In this document: piece after piece, positions 1-10,687 of the stretch
Numbering within the stretch: the first letter of the stretch is position 1
How the letters are laid out: the number at the start of each line of letters is the position of its first letter
NCBI GenBank assembly: GCA_009760885.1
Contig: CM019713.1
Coordinates: forward strand, 80,616,486-80,680,485
Source of the DNA: Achatina immaculata
Lineage: Eukaryota > Mollusca > Gastropoda > Stylommatophora > Achatinidae
Direction: 5' to 3'
DNA length: 64,000 nt
Translations under genes and position numbers: made by a program
The notes under the pieces: generated by a model
Told to the model about the DNA's origin: nothing
Database searches by the model: none
Seen by the model: the letters and a program-made list of their open reading frames with translations, nothing else

Positions 1-105
1 CAACTGCTAGTACAAGCTAGACTATGTGACGACTGATAGTGCAAGCAAGAATATGTGACAACTACCAGTACAAGCTAGACTATGTACCATCTACTAGTAC
101 ATTAA
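1..105. repeat. Degenerate 30-bp tandem repeat, about 3 copies
   Basis: The first 90 bases are three diverged 30-bp units, each with a 'tacaagctagactatgt'-like core. The array may continue outside the window. No coding sense was seen. Confidence 0.6.
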
Positions 106-424
106 GTGAAGTCAGTCGCTAAATGTTTAATGAGTATTATTATTCCAGGTAGAACAACAAATGTATCTATTCTGTATATTAGGCACAGCCCAAACTTTAC
201 GGCTTTTGTTTTTGTTCTTGTTGTGTAGAGAAATGTTACGGTTTGTTTTTTTGTAACTTTGTAATCTAATGTTCCGCCTCCAACTAACTGACGTGGCCTG
301 GTCAAGCAAGTCTGAGCCTGATGTGGGAAGTCTATTTTTAAATCATAAACGTACACTGAATATACTTCTGTTATCAGCTTACTTTGATGCGTAACCTGCA
401 ACGAAAAGAACTGAAAAAAAGCTA

Positions 425-1140
425 ATTATGTCAGTCCGTAAGAACAGCGAGAAGCAAAACCTCCATCTTAATGAGAAGAAAAACTAAATTGATGACAACT
501 GACACAACAGATAAGGCAGCTGAAACTTATATCAATAAGGAAAAATTGGAAGAGGTAGAGAGTTTTTAATATCTTGGATCACTACTAACTAATAATGGAG
601 ATACAATGAGAGAAATTAAAAGGAGGACATCTATTGGTCTTCAGAAAGTAAAAGAACTAAATAAGCTGTGGAGAGGAACAGACAGAACTACAAAAATAAG
701 ATTCTTAAGGGCACGCATCTTCCCCACGCAACATATACCTGTGAGAACTGGACACTTAACAAAACAGCTGAGAAATACATAAATGCCTTTGAGTGTAAAT
801 GCTACAGAAGAATTCTTCATATATCATGTACATAAAAATAACAAATATATCCGTACTACAAGAACTTAATATTGAAAAAGTTAGACTAGTAAGGAAGATT
901 AAACTGAGAAAACTTAAATATGAGTATTTTGGGCATATTAAACGTCATGAGATTTTAGAGAAGACAGTCTTGCAAGGGTATATAATAGGAAAAAGAAAGA
1001 GAGGAAGACCAAGGCGAAGATGGTTGCAAAATATCGTTGATGATCCGCGAATGGACGCGTCAGCAGCAGGCCATCTTGCTCACAACCGAGATGCCTACAG
1101 GAGAGCTGTTAGGGAGGTAAAGATCTGCAAGGGACATGCA
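425..1140 (+). pseudogene. RTE-type non-LTR reverse transcriptase relic, family alpha (C-terminal part)
   Basis: Translation in shifting frames gives the region just after the RT catalytic core of an RTE-clade element: a 'YLGSLLTNNGDTMREI' stretch, then 'WRGTDRTTKIRFLRAR', then a basic C-terminus with 'GHIKRHE' and 'KRKRGRPRRRWLQ'. The C-terminal 142 codons from 799 are open, but a TAA near 569, a one-base deletion near 725 and a stop near 834 break the rest. It is 5'-truncated, with no RT catalytic box or endonuclease. Close relatives lie at 27255, 34823, 36678 and 49838. The RTE assignment rests on the arrangement typical of these animal elements, not on a search. Confidence 0.8.
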
Positions 1141-1253
1141 CCTGCAACATTGTATCAATATTACGCAAGATTTATAGAATCTTTTGTATCTTTCTCTATG
1201 TTCCTGTCTTTGCTGTGTACGTCATAGAAGACAGCTTCTGTAGATGTCAGTGT

Positions 1254-1378
1254 ACAGCTGTGATATTTAGATATCATAACAGCTGTGATATTTAGATATC
1301 ATAACAGCTGTGATATTTAGATATCATAACAGCTGTGATATTTAGATATCAGAACAGCTGTGATATTTAGATATCAGC
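1254..1378. repeat. 25-bp tandem repeat, 5 copies
   Basis: Five nearly identical 25-bp units contain GATAT-TTAG-ATATC, a 5-bp stem with a 4-base loop, so each unit is partly self-complementary. Only the last units carry point changes. Confidence 0.9.
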
Positions 1379-1799
1379 CCTGGCGTGCATTCAGATGTAT
1401 CGTTTCTAAGATTTAAGACTATCGCAAACGTCAGCAGGACTTCTTGCTAAGTATTTGTTGGTGAAACAGCACGGCTGTGTAAACAAACACTGACATTCAT
1501 CCAATTTTTGTATTCATTCAGACATACATGTTACGTGTATTTACATTAAGCAGGATGTGGAGTGGGCTGTAGCGGTCACCCTCACGTTCTGGTGAAAGCT
1601 TCTCCACCAGAAGGACAAAGCCGATCCTTAGCTACTGGGCAAAGTAATGTGCAGCTTCTTTCTTCTAGAATCATTACAAAAAGTCGGGGTATGGTTTTAG
1701 ATGCATTTACGTTCGATGCTGAGAAATTATTCTACTTGTGCATATAAGACTCATTTTTTTCGCAAAAATAATCTCCCGAATATCACCCTGTGTATTATA
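1379..1799. other. Unassigned AT-rich sequence
   Basis: No repeat, RNA or protein similarity could be recognised here. The 61-codon open frame from 1562 has no recognisable motif. Confidence 0.4.
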
Positions 1800-2087
1800 C
1801 ACGGAAGATAGCTTTGGGAAGGATCTGTATTAGACGAGAGTAACACTTAAACATCAATGTGTAATACATTAGTCTCCTGGCTACACTGAGATAGACGTTA
1901 CAGGTACCAGACTAACATTTAAATATCCATGTTTAATACACTAGTCTCCTGACTACACTCAGACAGACGTTACAGGTGCTAGACTAACAAATAAAACATC
2001 CATGTCTTAATAGATAGTGTCCTAACTACACTCAGACAGACGTTACATGTACTAGACTAACGTCTAAAAATCCATTTCTAATACACT
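1800..2087. repeat. 72-bp satellite, left part
   Basis: About four units of 72-73 bp carry 'tagtctcctgactacactc' and 'agacgttacaggtactaga' cores. The array resumes at 3183, so the RTE between was inserted into a pre-existing satellite. Confidence 0.85.
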
Positions 2088-3182
2088 TCATAGATTTTAA
2101 AAAGGCATTTGATAGTATACACAGAGATTCATTATGGAGAATTTTAAGTATATATGGAATACCATCTAAAATTGTCAACATCATTAAGGACTTATACAAT
2201 GGATATGGATGTGCAGTCAAGACAGAAGAAGGGATGAGTGAATGGTTTCAGATTGAGACAGGTGTGAAACAAGGATGTATACTATCTCCTTTACTTTTTG
2301 GGATTACAATAAACTTCATAATGAAAAAATGCTGCACAGGTAACACAGGTATTGACTGGGTACATGGGACCCAACTAGAAGATCTTGATTTTGCTGATGA
2401 CATAACTCTTATCAGTAATAATGTGAATTTCATGCAAGAAAAAACAGACAGCCTGTCTTCACTGGCTAGCAAAATAGGACTTGAAATTAACAAGGACAAA
2501 ACAAAAATAATGAAAATTCCTCTCAATCAAAATGTAAAAATACACATAGAAGGGACAGATATTGAAGAAGTCAATCAATTTGCATTCCTTGGCAGCTACA
2601 TAGACCAGGATGACGACACTAGAAAGGAAGTTAGGATCAGAATTGCAAAAGCAGCATCAATCTTCAAGAATCTTGAGAACATATGGAATTCAAAAGTTAT
2701 AAGCACAAAAACCAAGTTAAGACTATTCAATTCAAATGTAATATCCACCCTCATTTATGCATGCGAAAGCTGGAAAACAACTAAAGAAATAGAAAAGAAA
2801 TTACACTCTTTTGAAAACAAATGAATAAGGAAAATAATCGGCATCAAGTGGAATGAATTGCAGAGATAATACAGATGACTGAACAACAGCCAGTTTCATG
2901 GGTGATCAGGAAAAGGAGATGGCCATATGTTGGTCACTTGATGAAAAGAAATGATCAGAGAATCCCAAAACAATCTATCAAGTGGAACACAACAGGCCGA
3001 AGAAAAAGAGGCAGACCGCGTGAAACTCTGAAAAGGACATTATTAAAAGAGGCCAAATTAACAGGCATAAAATCCTTTGATGAGGTTGAAAGACTCGCCG
3101 AAGACAGGAAAAACTGGCGAACTACTTTGCGAGCCCTATGTGACGTTTAACGGCACGGGAAGGATATAAGATATAAGATAAG
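2088..3182 (+). mobile_element. 5'-truncated RTE-type retrotransposon, family gamma
   Basis: The body encodes RT palm to C-terminus. It starts within 'DFKKAFDSIHRDSL' and continues through 'GVKQGCILSPLLF', the catalytic 'FADDITLIS', a 'FLGSYIDQDDD' stretch and a basic tail with 'GHLMKRNDQRIPKQS' and 'GRRKRGRPRETLKR'. The frame is open from 2087 to 2824, where TGA interrupts. A small frameshift follows and the frame resumes at 2875-3150. The 3' end is a short ATATAAG/ATAAG-type tail, as in RTE elements. An 8-bp duplication 'aatacact' (2080-2087 and 3183-3190) of the surrounding satellite flanks it. It lacks the endonuclease and is non-autonomous. A longer relative is at 56470-59300. Confidence 0.88.
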
Positions 3183-3425
3183 AATACACTAGTGTCCTGA
3201 CTATACTCAGATAGACGTTACATGTATTAGACTAACATCCATGCTTGCTTAACACACAAGTGTCCTGACTAAACTGAGATAGACGTTAGAGGTACTAGAC
3301 TAACATCCAAACATCCATGTTTAATACACTAGTCTCCTGACTGCACTGAAATAGACGTTACATAAACTATACTAACATCTAAACATATCCTTGCTTAAAA
3401 CACTAGTCTCCTGACTACACGAGAT
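3183..3425. repeat. 72-bp satellite, right part
   Basis: This continues the array of 1800-2087 after the RTE insertion, with units of 68-72 bp. The first eight bases are the target-site duplication. Confidence 0.85.
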
Positions 3426-3453
3426 TGTAATATTAAAGTATTATTAATATTAT

Positions 3454-4205
3454 CATCATCATCATCATCATCAGGTGCCGTACCGATTAGCGTTGGCTAT
3501 TATGCTTCTCCAGAGTACACGATCCTTCATGCAGGCCATCAGTTCAGTTGGTGATCACCTCTCACACCATCCCGTCAGACTGTCCAGTATCATTTCACTT
3601 GGTCTTCCTCTTCATCTTCTTCATTCTATTTTTCCTGTTGTTATAATATTTTCAATGTCCCCTCTTCTCATTGCATGTCCTATGAAAGTACATTGTATCT
3701 CTCTTATCTTTTTGACAAGATTCTTTGTCTCTCCAGCTCTTCTCCTACATTCTTCATTAATTATTTTTGCTGTCCAGGGGATTCGCAACATTCTTCTAAT
3801 AAACCACATTTCTGCTGCTTCCGGTGATTTTTGTGCAGACCTGCCTATTGTCCATGATTCACTTCCATATAACAAGATAGGTTCAATATAGCATTTTAGG
3901 ACTCGTTTTCTAACATTTAATGATAAGGATGTGTTGGATAATATGTTTCTCATTCTGTGAAATGCAGTTTTTGCTTGGCCTATTCTGTTCCTAATTTCTG
4001 TTCTTCATTTCCCATCTGAAGTTATTACTGCTCCAAGGTATTTGAATTTCTGCACCTGCGTTAAAATAGTTGCATTTAATTTTATACTGCATGTTGGTGG
4101 ATTCTGTTTCTTAGATATAACCATAGTCTCTGTCTTTTTTAAGTTCAAAGTAAGACCTTTCTGTTCACTTTCTTTGGCCAATTTATCCATGAGATTTTGC
4201 AGGTC
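3454..4205 (-). mobile_element. 5'-truncated RTE-type retrotransposon, family beta
   Basis: Read on the minus strand, this holds the end of an RTE polyprotein: 'MDKLAKESEQKGLTLNLKK', 'KYLGAVITSDGK', 'VLKCYIEPILLYGSESWT', 'WFIRRMLRIPWTAK' and 'GHAMRRGDIENIITTGK'. It then ends in a (ATG)n tail that appears as CAT repeats at 3454-3473. Two or more stops or frameshifts break it. A 10-bp direct repeat 'ttaatattat' at 3444-3453 and 4206-4215 brackets it and is a clear target-site duplication. The RT catalytic core and endonuclease are missing, so this is a dead 5' truncation. Confidence 0.88.
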
Positions 4206-4215
4206 TTAATATTAT

Positions 4216-5039
4216 AAATGAGTGAATTATGAATAAAATAGAATAAAAATATTAAACAGAAATGACTGATATTCTATAGCAAATCTCTAGAGAGCCTTCC
4301 TTTATTTGTTTACAGACACTTAGTGGCGTAATTTTTTTATCTACAGAAACATTTTGTTCTTCACTTTTGAGTATGGATGAATCATCATTTGGATATTAAA
4401 ACCGAAAACCCACGTAATATATGTAAAATTATTACGATATTCTGATCGTGTAAATACGAGACTACTGTTGCTATTTTCATGTTAAATATCTTACCTGCAG
4501 GAAAATGGCGTCTTTGTCAACATCGCATGTACATAAACTTTCAGTAGTAAACAGGAAAACATGTTTTCTTTCAGATATTATTTGTTTTCCTGCTTTATGG
4601 ACTGAATCTCATAGATTTTCCCACTATTCAGAAATATTCTGTATTTTTACTAATATATTGTATGTAATCTTAGTTCTTCGCTGTTTTTAAATAGGTCCAA
4701 GTGTAGCTTGATGTTTCTCATTCTCATGCATGTCTCTTTTTATTGTACATGACGACATTTTTTAAACAATACATTAACAGTTGTACGATCTCCAGTCTCC
4801 GTTTACCCGATAAAGGTTTAAATTTTAATTTCATAATTTAATGAAACATAAAGATAAAAAATGTGTGAATGTGATACACTATTTACAATTTGATGAAAAG
4901 TTTTGCTTTTGATAAATTGTACGAGATCAGAATGTAATAGTTTATTACATTATTAAAATATACAGTTGTTTTATCTCATTATTTCACACATGTTTTGTCC
5001 CAATCTCTGAGAGTAAATAAACATGTAACACAGGGATAT
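4216..5039. other. Unassigned AT-rich sequence
   Basis: No gene or repeat is recognisable between the beta RTE and the 49-bp minisatellite. The short open frame at 4505 has no known motif. Confidence 0.4.
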
Positions 5040-5428
5040 GTGAGAAAATGTTTTCTGTCTAAAAGTTTGGCCATCACCAGCACAAGATGAGATGGTTTTC
5101 CTGTTGTCAAAAATTTGGCCATCACCAGAACAAGATGAGATGGTTTTCTTGTTGTCTAAAAGTTTGGCCATCACCAGAACAAGATGATATGGTTTTCTTG
5201 TTGTGTAAAAGTTTGGCCATCACCAGAACAAGATGAGATGGTTTTCTTGTTGTGTAAAAGTTTGGCCATCACCAGAACAAGATGAGATGGTTTTCTTGTT
5301 GTGTAAAAGTTTGGCCATCACCAGAACAAGATGAGATGGTTTTCCTGTTGTCTAAAAGTTTGGCCATCACCAGAACAAGATGAGATGGTTTTCTTGTTGT
5401 CTAAAGGTTTGGCCATCACCAGCACAAG
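5040..5428. repeat. 49-bp minisatellite, about 8 copies
   Basis: The unit begins 'gtttggccatcaccagaaca' and runs 49 bp; spacing of the motif at 5162 and 5211 confirms the period. Copies differ at a few positions. Confidence 0.92.
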
Positions 5429-5574
5429 ATGAGCTCGTTGATGTACTTTAATGTAACTGTGTGCAGTGTGTGTGTGTATTATGTATGCCTACATGTAAGT
5501 ATATGTGTGTTATATACATGTGTTATGTATGTGTATATTATGTATGTGCTTATGTCCCTATGCATATGTTGTAC

Positions 5575-5843
5575 ATCATGTATGTACCTTGAAGTTCTCG
5601 AAGAAATAAGGATCAAGAAAACCAAATACTGTGGCCATATCAAAAAACGTAACAGTATACTGAAGACCATACTAGAAGGAAAAGTGGAAGGCAAAAGAGT
5701 GAGAGGTAGACAAACATACGCTCGTATAAATGAAAAGATAAAATACGAGAATCTACAACATACAGCCCGGCTGAGTACACCATTAAGGCGACCGAGTGAG
5801 GGAACTTAGACTTTACCGCCAACCTTCTACCTGAGGACGGCAC

Positions 5844-5884
<41 letters not shown>

Positions 5885-5897
5885 GATGATGATGATG
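5575..5897 (+). pseudogene. RTE-type 3' end relic, family epsilon, with (ATG)n tail
   Basis: A frame from about 5577 reads 'LEVLEEIRIKKTKYCGHIKK' and then a basic 'GKVEGKRVRGRQTYARI' stretch, the typical C-terminal signature of RTE polyproteins. It ends in a long GATGAT run (5844-5897), the element's microsatellite tail. It is heavily 5'-truncated. A TA dinucleotide run follows at 5900-5928. The sequence is distinct from the alpha, beta, gamma and delta copies in this window. Confidence 0.7.
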
Positions 5898-5929
5898 TAA
5901 GTATATATATATATATATATATATATATG

Positions 5930-6447
5930 CATGTATGTTATGTATCTCTAAATGAATATGTGATTATGCTATGCAGCGAAAGACTGGAAGATAGCAAAGT
6001 TTGTTAACGCGCTGTTGACTGAGGTCTTGAGGATTGTCGGAACCCACAGCCGTCCGTTGTTAAAGTTCCAGGTAATTCTCTGTCATCTTTCTTTCACTGA
6101 GGTCTAAGAGTTCTTTGTCTATCAGGTGAAAGACAAATAAGGGAGGTAACACTTTCTCTCTCATGTACTCTTTGACTTGAACAATATAAGATTTCCCTTA
6201 AATTCATGATCTTTATGCGCAATTCTTATTTAACTATATATTTGCGCAATATTTCTACAATATACAATCACAACAAATACACATCAAACGAATTTTAGTA
6301 AAGTAACCAGAGAATTGACGAGTCAAAGAAATATGAATCAGAGAATCTCAGTTGTATTTTCATTGTTACAAAATAAAATAAAATAATTGTTACAAAATAC
6401 AGAAATGTAAATCTGAAGTCGGAACTTCAAATAGATAAAAGTGTCAT
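5930..6447. other. Unassigned sequence
   Basis: No gene, RNA or repeat could be supported. The sequence is AT-rich with no long open frame. Confidence 0.35.
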
Positions 6448-6460
6448 TATGACAATATAT

Positions 6461-6638
6461 CACCCAGCTGTAGAAATGGGTACCCGACTTCTTCTGGAGG
6501 TGGGGAAGGAAAGGCAGCCAGGCGTGACACTGACCATATCACCCTCTAGTGTGCTGACAGGTCAAGGAAAATATGGGCACTAACACCATATCCCTATGTG
6601 CCTCTAAGGCATGATAGGATTACTTTTACCTTTACCTC
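6461..6638 (+). mobile_element. SINE-like retroposon, longest copy
   Basis: This 178-bp element begins 'cacccagctgtagaaatggg' and ends in a TTTACC-rich tail. A 13-bp target-site duplication 'tatgacaatatat' (6448-6460 and 6639-6651) flanks it, the mark of LINE-mediated retroposition. Its 3' half recurs at 40448, 42178 and, inverted, at 49915. No open frame is present. I could not confirm a tRNA promoter, so the 5' source is unknown. Confidence 0.8.
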
Positions 6639-6651
6639 TATGACAATATAT

Positions 6652-7380
6652 CTTGATATCCAGGTTAAAGTTTACGATGTATGCTTGTGATAAGAAAGGT
6701 GTGATAAGTCAGTGCGCATTATGTTATCCTATATTTTCTGTGTGGTCAAAAACATGCATGACGCATCGCTGTGTGGTAATATCACGAACTGTGGAACTTT
6801 GTTCAGTGGCATGAACCGAACAAACACAACGGCAGTGAAACATAATATAAGTCCGTCATAAATGTTGGGCACTACTAGTGTCAAGAGATAGTTAAGATAA
6901 TGTGAAGTGTAGAGACAACGTCAAAGTCGGAGAGAACTCTTCCACCTGTGTTAAGAGTTGAGGGCAAGTAGAGTTTTAACCGCTGACGAGAGAGTCCCCG
7001 GAATGTTGTTGTTTGCTGGAAGATATATATATAGATATACTTTACTACGAATTGTGTGTTAATGAAGTTATTGCTGTCGTTAGTATGATGTTGTTGTATT
7101 TGAGCGAAAAACTCTGGTAAAAATCGTTTCTTTCGTCCACGTGTCTTTTCAAATTCATTCAATTATAGCCTGGACTGCTAGACAACACACACACACACAT
7201 ACAACATGGCTGGATATTTTTTTTTGATGAAGTGAATTCAAGCAACAACAAATATCTTCATTACACCGCTTCATGACGATTTTAGAACAACCAGTAACAG
7301 TACTACATGAAAGCTATTACCTTAGATATGTCATCAACATTATGTTTTGCATCATATGATTTTTTTGTTTGTTTTGTGAT
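6652..7380. other. Unassigned sequence with short (TA) runs
   Basis: Nothing recognisable up to the RTE junction at 7381. The open frame on the minus strand at 6881-7162 contains a simple-sequence stretch and no known motif. Confidence 0.35.
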
Positions 7381-7653
7381 CAAGGCATTCGACAAGGTGA
7401 AACATGATGAGATTTTTCAAATGCTTGAAGACATAAACATAGACATAGACATAGACATAAACATAGACATAGACATAAACATAGACATAGACATAAACAT
7501 AGACATAGACATAGACATAAACATAAACATAGACATAGACATAGACATAAACATAGACATAAACATAGACATAGACATAAACATAGACGGCAAAAACCTG
7601 AGGATTTAAAACATCTATACTAGCGCAGAGGGCAGCGATTCGAGTTGAAAATA
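7381..7653 (+). pseudogene. Beta-family RTE, left part split off by a mariner; contains hexanucleotide expansion
   Basis: The frame reads 'KAFDKVKHDEIFQMLEDIN' and matches the RT finger/palm segment of the beta copy at 62210. Where that copy has one 'acataaacatagac', this one has 158 bp of ATAGAC/ATAAAC hexamers (7431-7588), then resumes at 'GKNLRI'. A stop follows. At 7652-7653 the RTE is interrupted at a TA by a mariner, and it resumes at 9008. The join is supported by the uninterrupted sequence at 62310-62345. Confidence 0.87.
7431..7588. repeat. In-frame (ATAGAC/ATAAAC)n expansion inside an RT segment
   Basis: Tandem hexamers code for alternating Ile-Asp and Ile-Asn. Compared with the unexpanded paralogue at 62256-62269, about 144 bp were gained. 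That is 24 hexamers and a multiple of three, so the frame is kept. Confidence 0.9.
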
Positions 7654-9007
7654 CGAGGGGAAGTCACTAAGTAACTCGCAAACTGAAATATTTTATCAGT
7701 GGCAGTTATAAGGTAGTATTTAAATATATCTTCAGATAGTACCATCATTCAACTTTATAATAGTTGTATGTAGGCGGCGCTGGGAGTTATTTGCGCATCC
7801 GCAACGAAGTAACAAATGGCTACCAAACTGTTAGTGTGTATCAAAGAAGAACAGAGAAGTGTAGTGGGATTTTTGTGGGCTAAAGAACATTCAGTTGAGG
7901 ACATTCATAGGGAAATGACTACAGTTTATGGTGAAATGTGATTATCACGCAAAGCGGTCTATAACTGTATAAAATAATTTTCTCAGGGACGCACCGAAAT
8001 TGTTGACAAAGTCCGACTTGGCCGTCCTGTTCAGATTTCAACAGAAGCAACTGTGCAACGTATGAATGAGATTGTCAGAGCTGATAGACGAGTAACGATA
8101 GACAGTGTAGCAAGTGCAGTCGGATCCTCACATGGCTTAGCCTACAGACAATGCATGAGCAATTGAATTTTCGGAAAGTTTGCTCACGTTGGGTACCAAG
8201 AGATCTGAATGATGAACATAAAATGAACCGATTTGGTTTGTCATTGCAGCATCTCTGTCATTACGCATATGAAGGTGAAGACATGCTCCAAAGGATTATT
8301 CCTGGAGACGAATCTTGGGTGGACCACTACCAACCCGAATCAAAACGTGCCTCAATGCAATGGAAACACCCGTCATCGCCATGCGCAAAAAAAAAAAAAA
8401 AAATCATGAATACGCCTTCTGCGGGGAAGGTTATGCTGACAACGTTCCGAGATTATGAAAGAGTTTTATTAACCAATTTCCAGAAGTATGGTGACATTGT
8501 GAATTCTGTATCGTACTGTGAAGTTCTGTCGATTCTACGGGATGTAATTCGAAGAAAACGTCCTGATCTGCTGACTAGAGGTGTTCTTCTCCTTCATGAC
8601 AATGTCAGACCTCATACAGCTCGGTTAACCCAAGAGAAAATTAGCCAGATGGATTGGGAAGCTCTTGAACATCCATCCTATAATCCTGACGTAGCTCCAA
8701 GTGATTTTCATCTGTTTGGTCCATTGAAAAACCACCTTGGCGGAAGAAGATTCTCGAGTAACGAAGAGGTGGAAACAGAAGTAAAAAAACGGTTCAGAAA
8801 TCGGACTCCCGACTGTTACGCCATGGGTATTGCATCACTGATTCCACGATGGGACAAATGTATCAATGTTGGTGGCCATTACGTTGAGAAATAGGGGAAT
8901 AATGTAGGTTCAAAAATTAAAAGTTGTCAAATTACTGTCTCATATAGTTTTGTTGTTTTGTTTTTTTTTTAACAGATAGTTGCGAGTTACTTAGTGACTT
9001 CCCCTCC
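7654..9007 (+). mobile_element. mariner transposon with 27-bp terminal inverted repeats
   Basis: A 1354-bp element is bounded by perfect 27-bp inverted repeats (7655-7681 and 8980-9006) that begin 'gaggggaagtcactaag'. TA dinucleotides flank both ends (7652-7653 and 9008-9009), the mariner/Tc1 target duplication. The TA lies inside a beta RTE. The transposase inside is broken, so the element is non-autonomous. Part of its right end was copied in the tandem duplication at 10601. Confidence 0.93.
7816..8894 (+). pseudogene. mariner transposase (DD34D), disrupted
   Basis: Translation from the ATG at 7816 gives an N-terminal helix-turn-helix region, with stops at about 7939 and 7975. A one-base loss near 8150 shifts the frame, after which 247 codons are open (8151-8894). 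The catalytic triad is visible: Asp in 'IIPGDESWVDHY', Asp in 'LLHDNVRPHTA' and Asp in 'APSDFHLFGPLK'. The last two are 34 residues apart, the mariner DD34D signature. An A-run at 8386-8402 adds a Lys stretch between the first and second Asp. Full-length mariner transposases are about 345 residues, so the gene is complete in extent but dead. Confidence 0.92.
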
Positions 9008-9962
9008 TAAAACTGGAAAATATCAACCAATAAAACAGAGAGTGTGACAAGGATGTGTACCACCTCCACATCTCTTTTCTCTGTACAGAGAGAATATCCT
9101 AAGAACGATCAGTGGAAAACCAGGTATAAAAGTAGGAGGATACAATATTAACAACCTTTGATATGCTGACGACACAGTACTGATAGCTGAGGACCAACAG
9201 GACCTGCAAAATCTCTTGGATAAAGTCGCTAAAGAAAGTGAACAGAAAAGCCTTACTTTGAACATCAAAAAGACAGAGACTATTGTTATATCTAATAAAC
9301 AGAATCCACCAACATGCAGTATAAAATTAGACGTAACTATTCTAAAGCAAGTGCAGAAATTCAAATACCTTGGAGCAGTAATAACTTCAGATGGGAAATG
9401 AAGAACAGAAATTAGGAACAGAATAGGCCAAACAAAGACTGCATTTCACAGAATGAGAAACATATTAGCTAACACATCAATGAATGTTAGAAAACGAGTC
9501 CTAAAATGCTATATTGAACCTATCTTGTTATATGGAATTGAATCATGGACAATAGCTAGGTCTGCACAAAAATCATTGGAAGCAGCAGAAATGTGGTTTA
9601 TTAGAAGAATGTTGCGAATCCCCTGGACAGCAAAAATAACTAATGAAGTATGTATGAGAAGAGCTAGAGAGACAAAAAACCTTGTCAAAATGATAAAAGA
9701 GAGACAATGTACTTTCATAGGACATGCAATGAGAAGAGGGGGCATTGAAAATATTATAACAACAACAAACAAACAAAAAATAGAAGTAAGAAGATCAAGA
9801 GGAAGAGCAAGAGAAATAATAAAAGACAGTCTGACGGGATGGTGTGATAGGAGATCACCAATTGAATTGACGCCCTGCATGAAAGATCATGTACTCTGGA
9901 GAAGCATAATAGCCAACGCCAGTCGGCATGGCACATGATGATGATGATGATGATGATGATGA
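9008..9962 (+). pseudogene. Beta-family RTE, right part, with (ATG)n tail
   Basis: This continues the element cut at 7653. It reads 'SLYRENILRTISGKPGIKVG', 'YADDTVLIAEDQQDLQNLL', 'KYLGAVITSDGK', 'WFIRRMLRIPWTAK' and 'GHAMRRGGIENII', and ends in a ATG repeat at 9936-9962. Stop codons include one just before the YADD box and a TGA after the 'TSDGK' motif. The YADD catalytic box is intact as sequence, but no continuous frame remains. Confidence 0.9.
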
Positions 9963-10080
9963 GTAAGTTTTGGGCTCGCTTAAGGAGGTCCGTGCTAACT
10001 GGCGCGAGTTTTCCTTTATCTCTGCAATCAGGAGACGGAGCAGGAATTATGCTGACAAGCTTCTCATACTCAAAACTTTG

Positions 10081-10490
10081 CTTATAATCTTATGGCAGGT
10101 AGCACCTGATATTCTTACATCCTCTGCTACCTTTCTGAGTGTTAGATATCCTTATAATCTTATGACAGGTAGCACCTGATATTCCTACATCCTCTGCTAC
10201 CTTTCTGAGTGTTAGATGTCCTTATAATCTTATGGCAGGTAGCACCTGATATTACTACATCCTCTGCTACCTCTCTGATTGTTAGTTTTCCTTAGAATCT
10301 TAAGGCAAGAAACAGCTGCTATTTCTACATCCTCTCCTAACTCCCTCAGTGTTAGATTTCCGTAGAATCTTATGACAAGAAGCAGCAGCTATTTCTACAA
10401 CCTCTGGTACCTCTTTAAGTGTTAGTTGTCTTTAGAATCTTATGACAAGAAGTAGCTGCTATTTCTACATCCTCTACTATCTACAGGGGA
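10081..10490. repeat. 70-bp minisatellite, about 6 copies
   Basis: The unit opens 'cttataatcttatggcaggt' and repeats at 70 bp (10081 and 10151). Later units are more diverged. The array is copied with the segmental duplication at 11758. Confidence 0.9.
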
Positions 10491-10687
10491 TGGTCTGCCA
10501 GGGCAAGGGTAGTCTTCAGACGATCGGCGTCCACTTTTGAAGAGGAGAACCACCGAGATGTCTTCTTCTATGTACTTAGCCAGAGATCAGGAAAACCTCT
10601 AAAAGTTGTCAAATTACTGTCTCATATAGTTTTGTTGTTTTGTTTTTTTTTTAACAGATAGTTGCGAGTTACTTAGTGACTTCCCCT

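Larger units (their letters stand above)
8919..10600. repeat. Tandem segmental duplication, copy 1 (1682 bp)
   Basis: The block from the right end of the mariner through the beta RTE, a 70-bp minisatellite and one 46-bp satellite unit is repeated at 10601 with only a few indels. Offsets of 1682, 1681 and 1677 bp along the block show one-base and four-base deletions. The duplication is therefore younger than the mariner insertion. Confidence 0.93.

Noticed and set aside
5040..5428. Regular repeats that look like a CRISPR array
   Set aside because: The units are contiguous tandem repeats with no unique spacers, and the genome is eukaryotic.
7307..7609. 100-residue protein rich in Ile-Asp
   Set aside because: It is the RT fragment plus a hexanucleotide expansion, with a chance upstream ATG.
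7381..9985. Target-site duplication 'gttttg' around the mariner-split RTE
   Set aside because: Only six AT-rich bases match and not exactly at the element ends.
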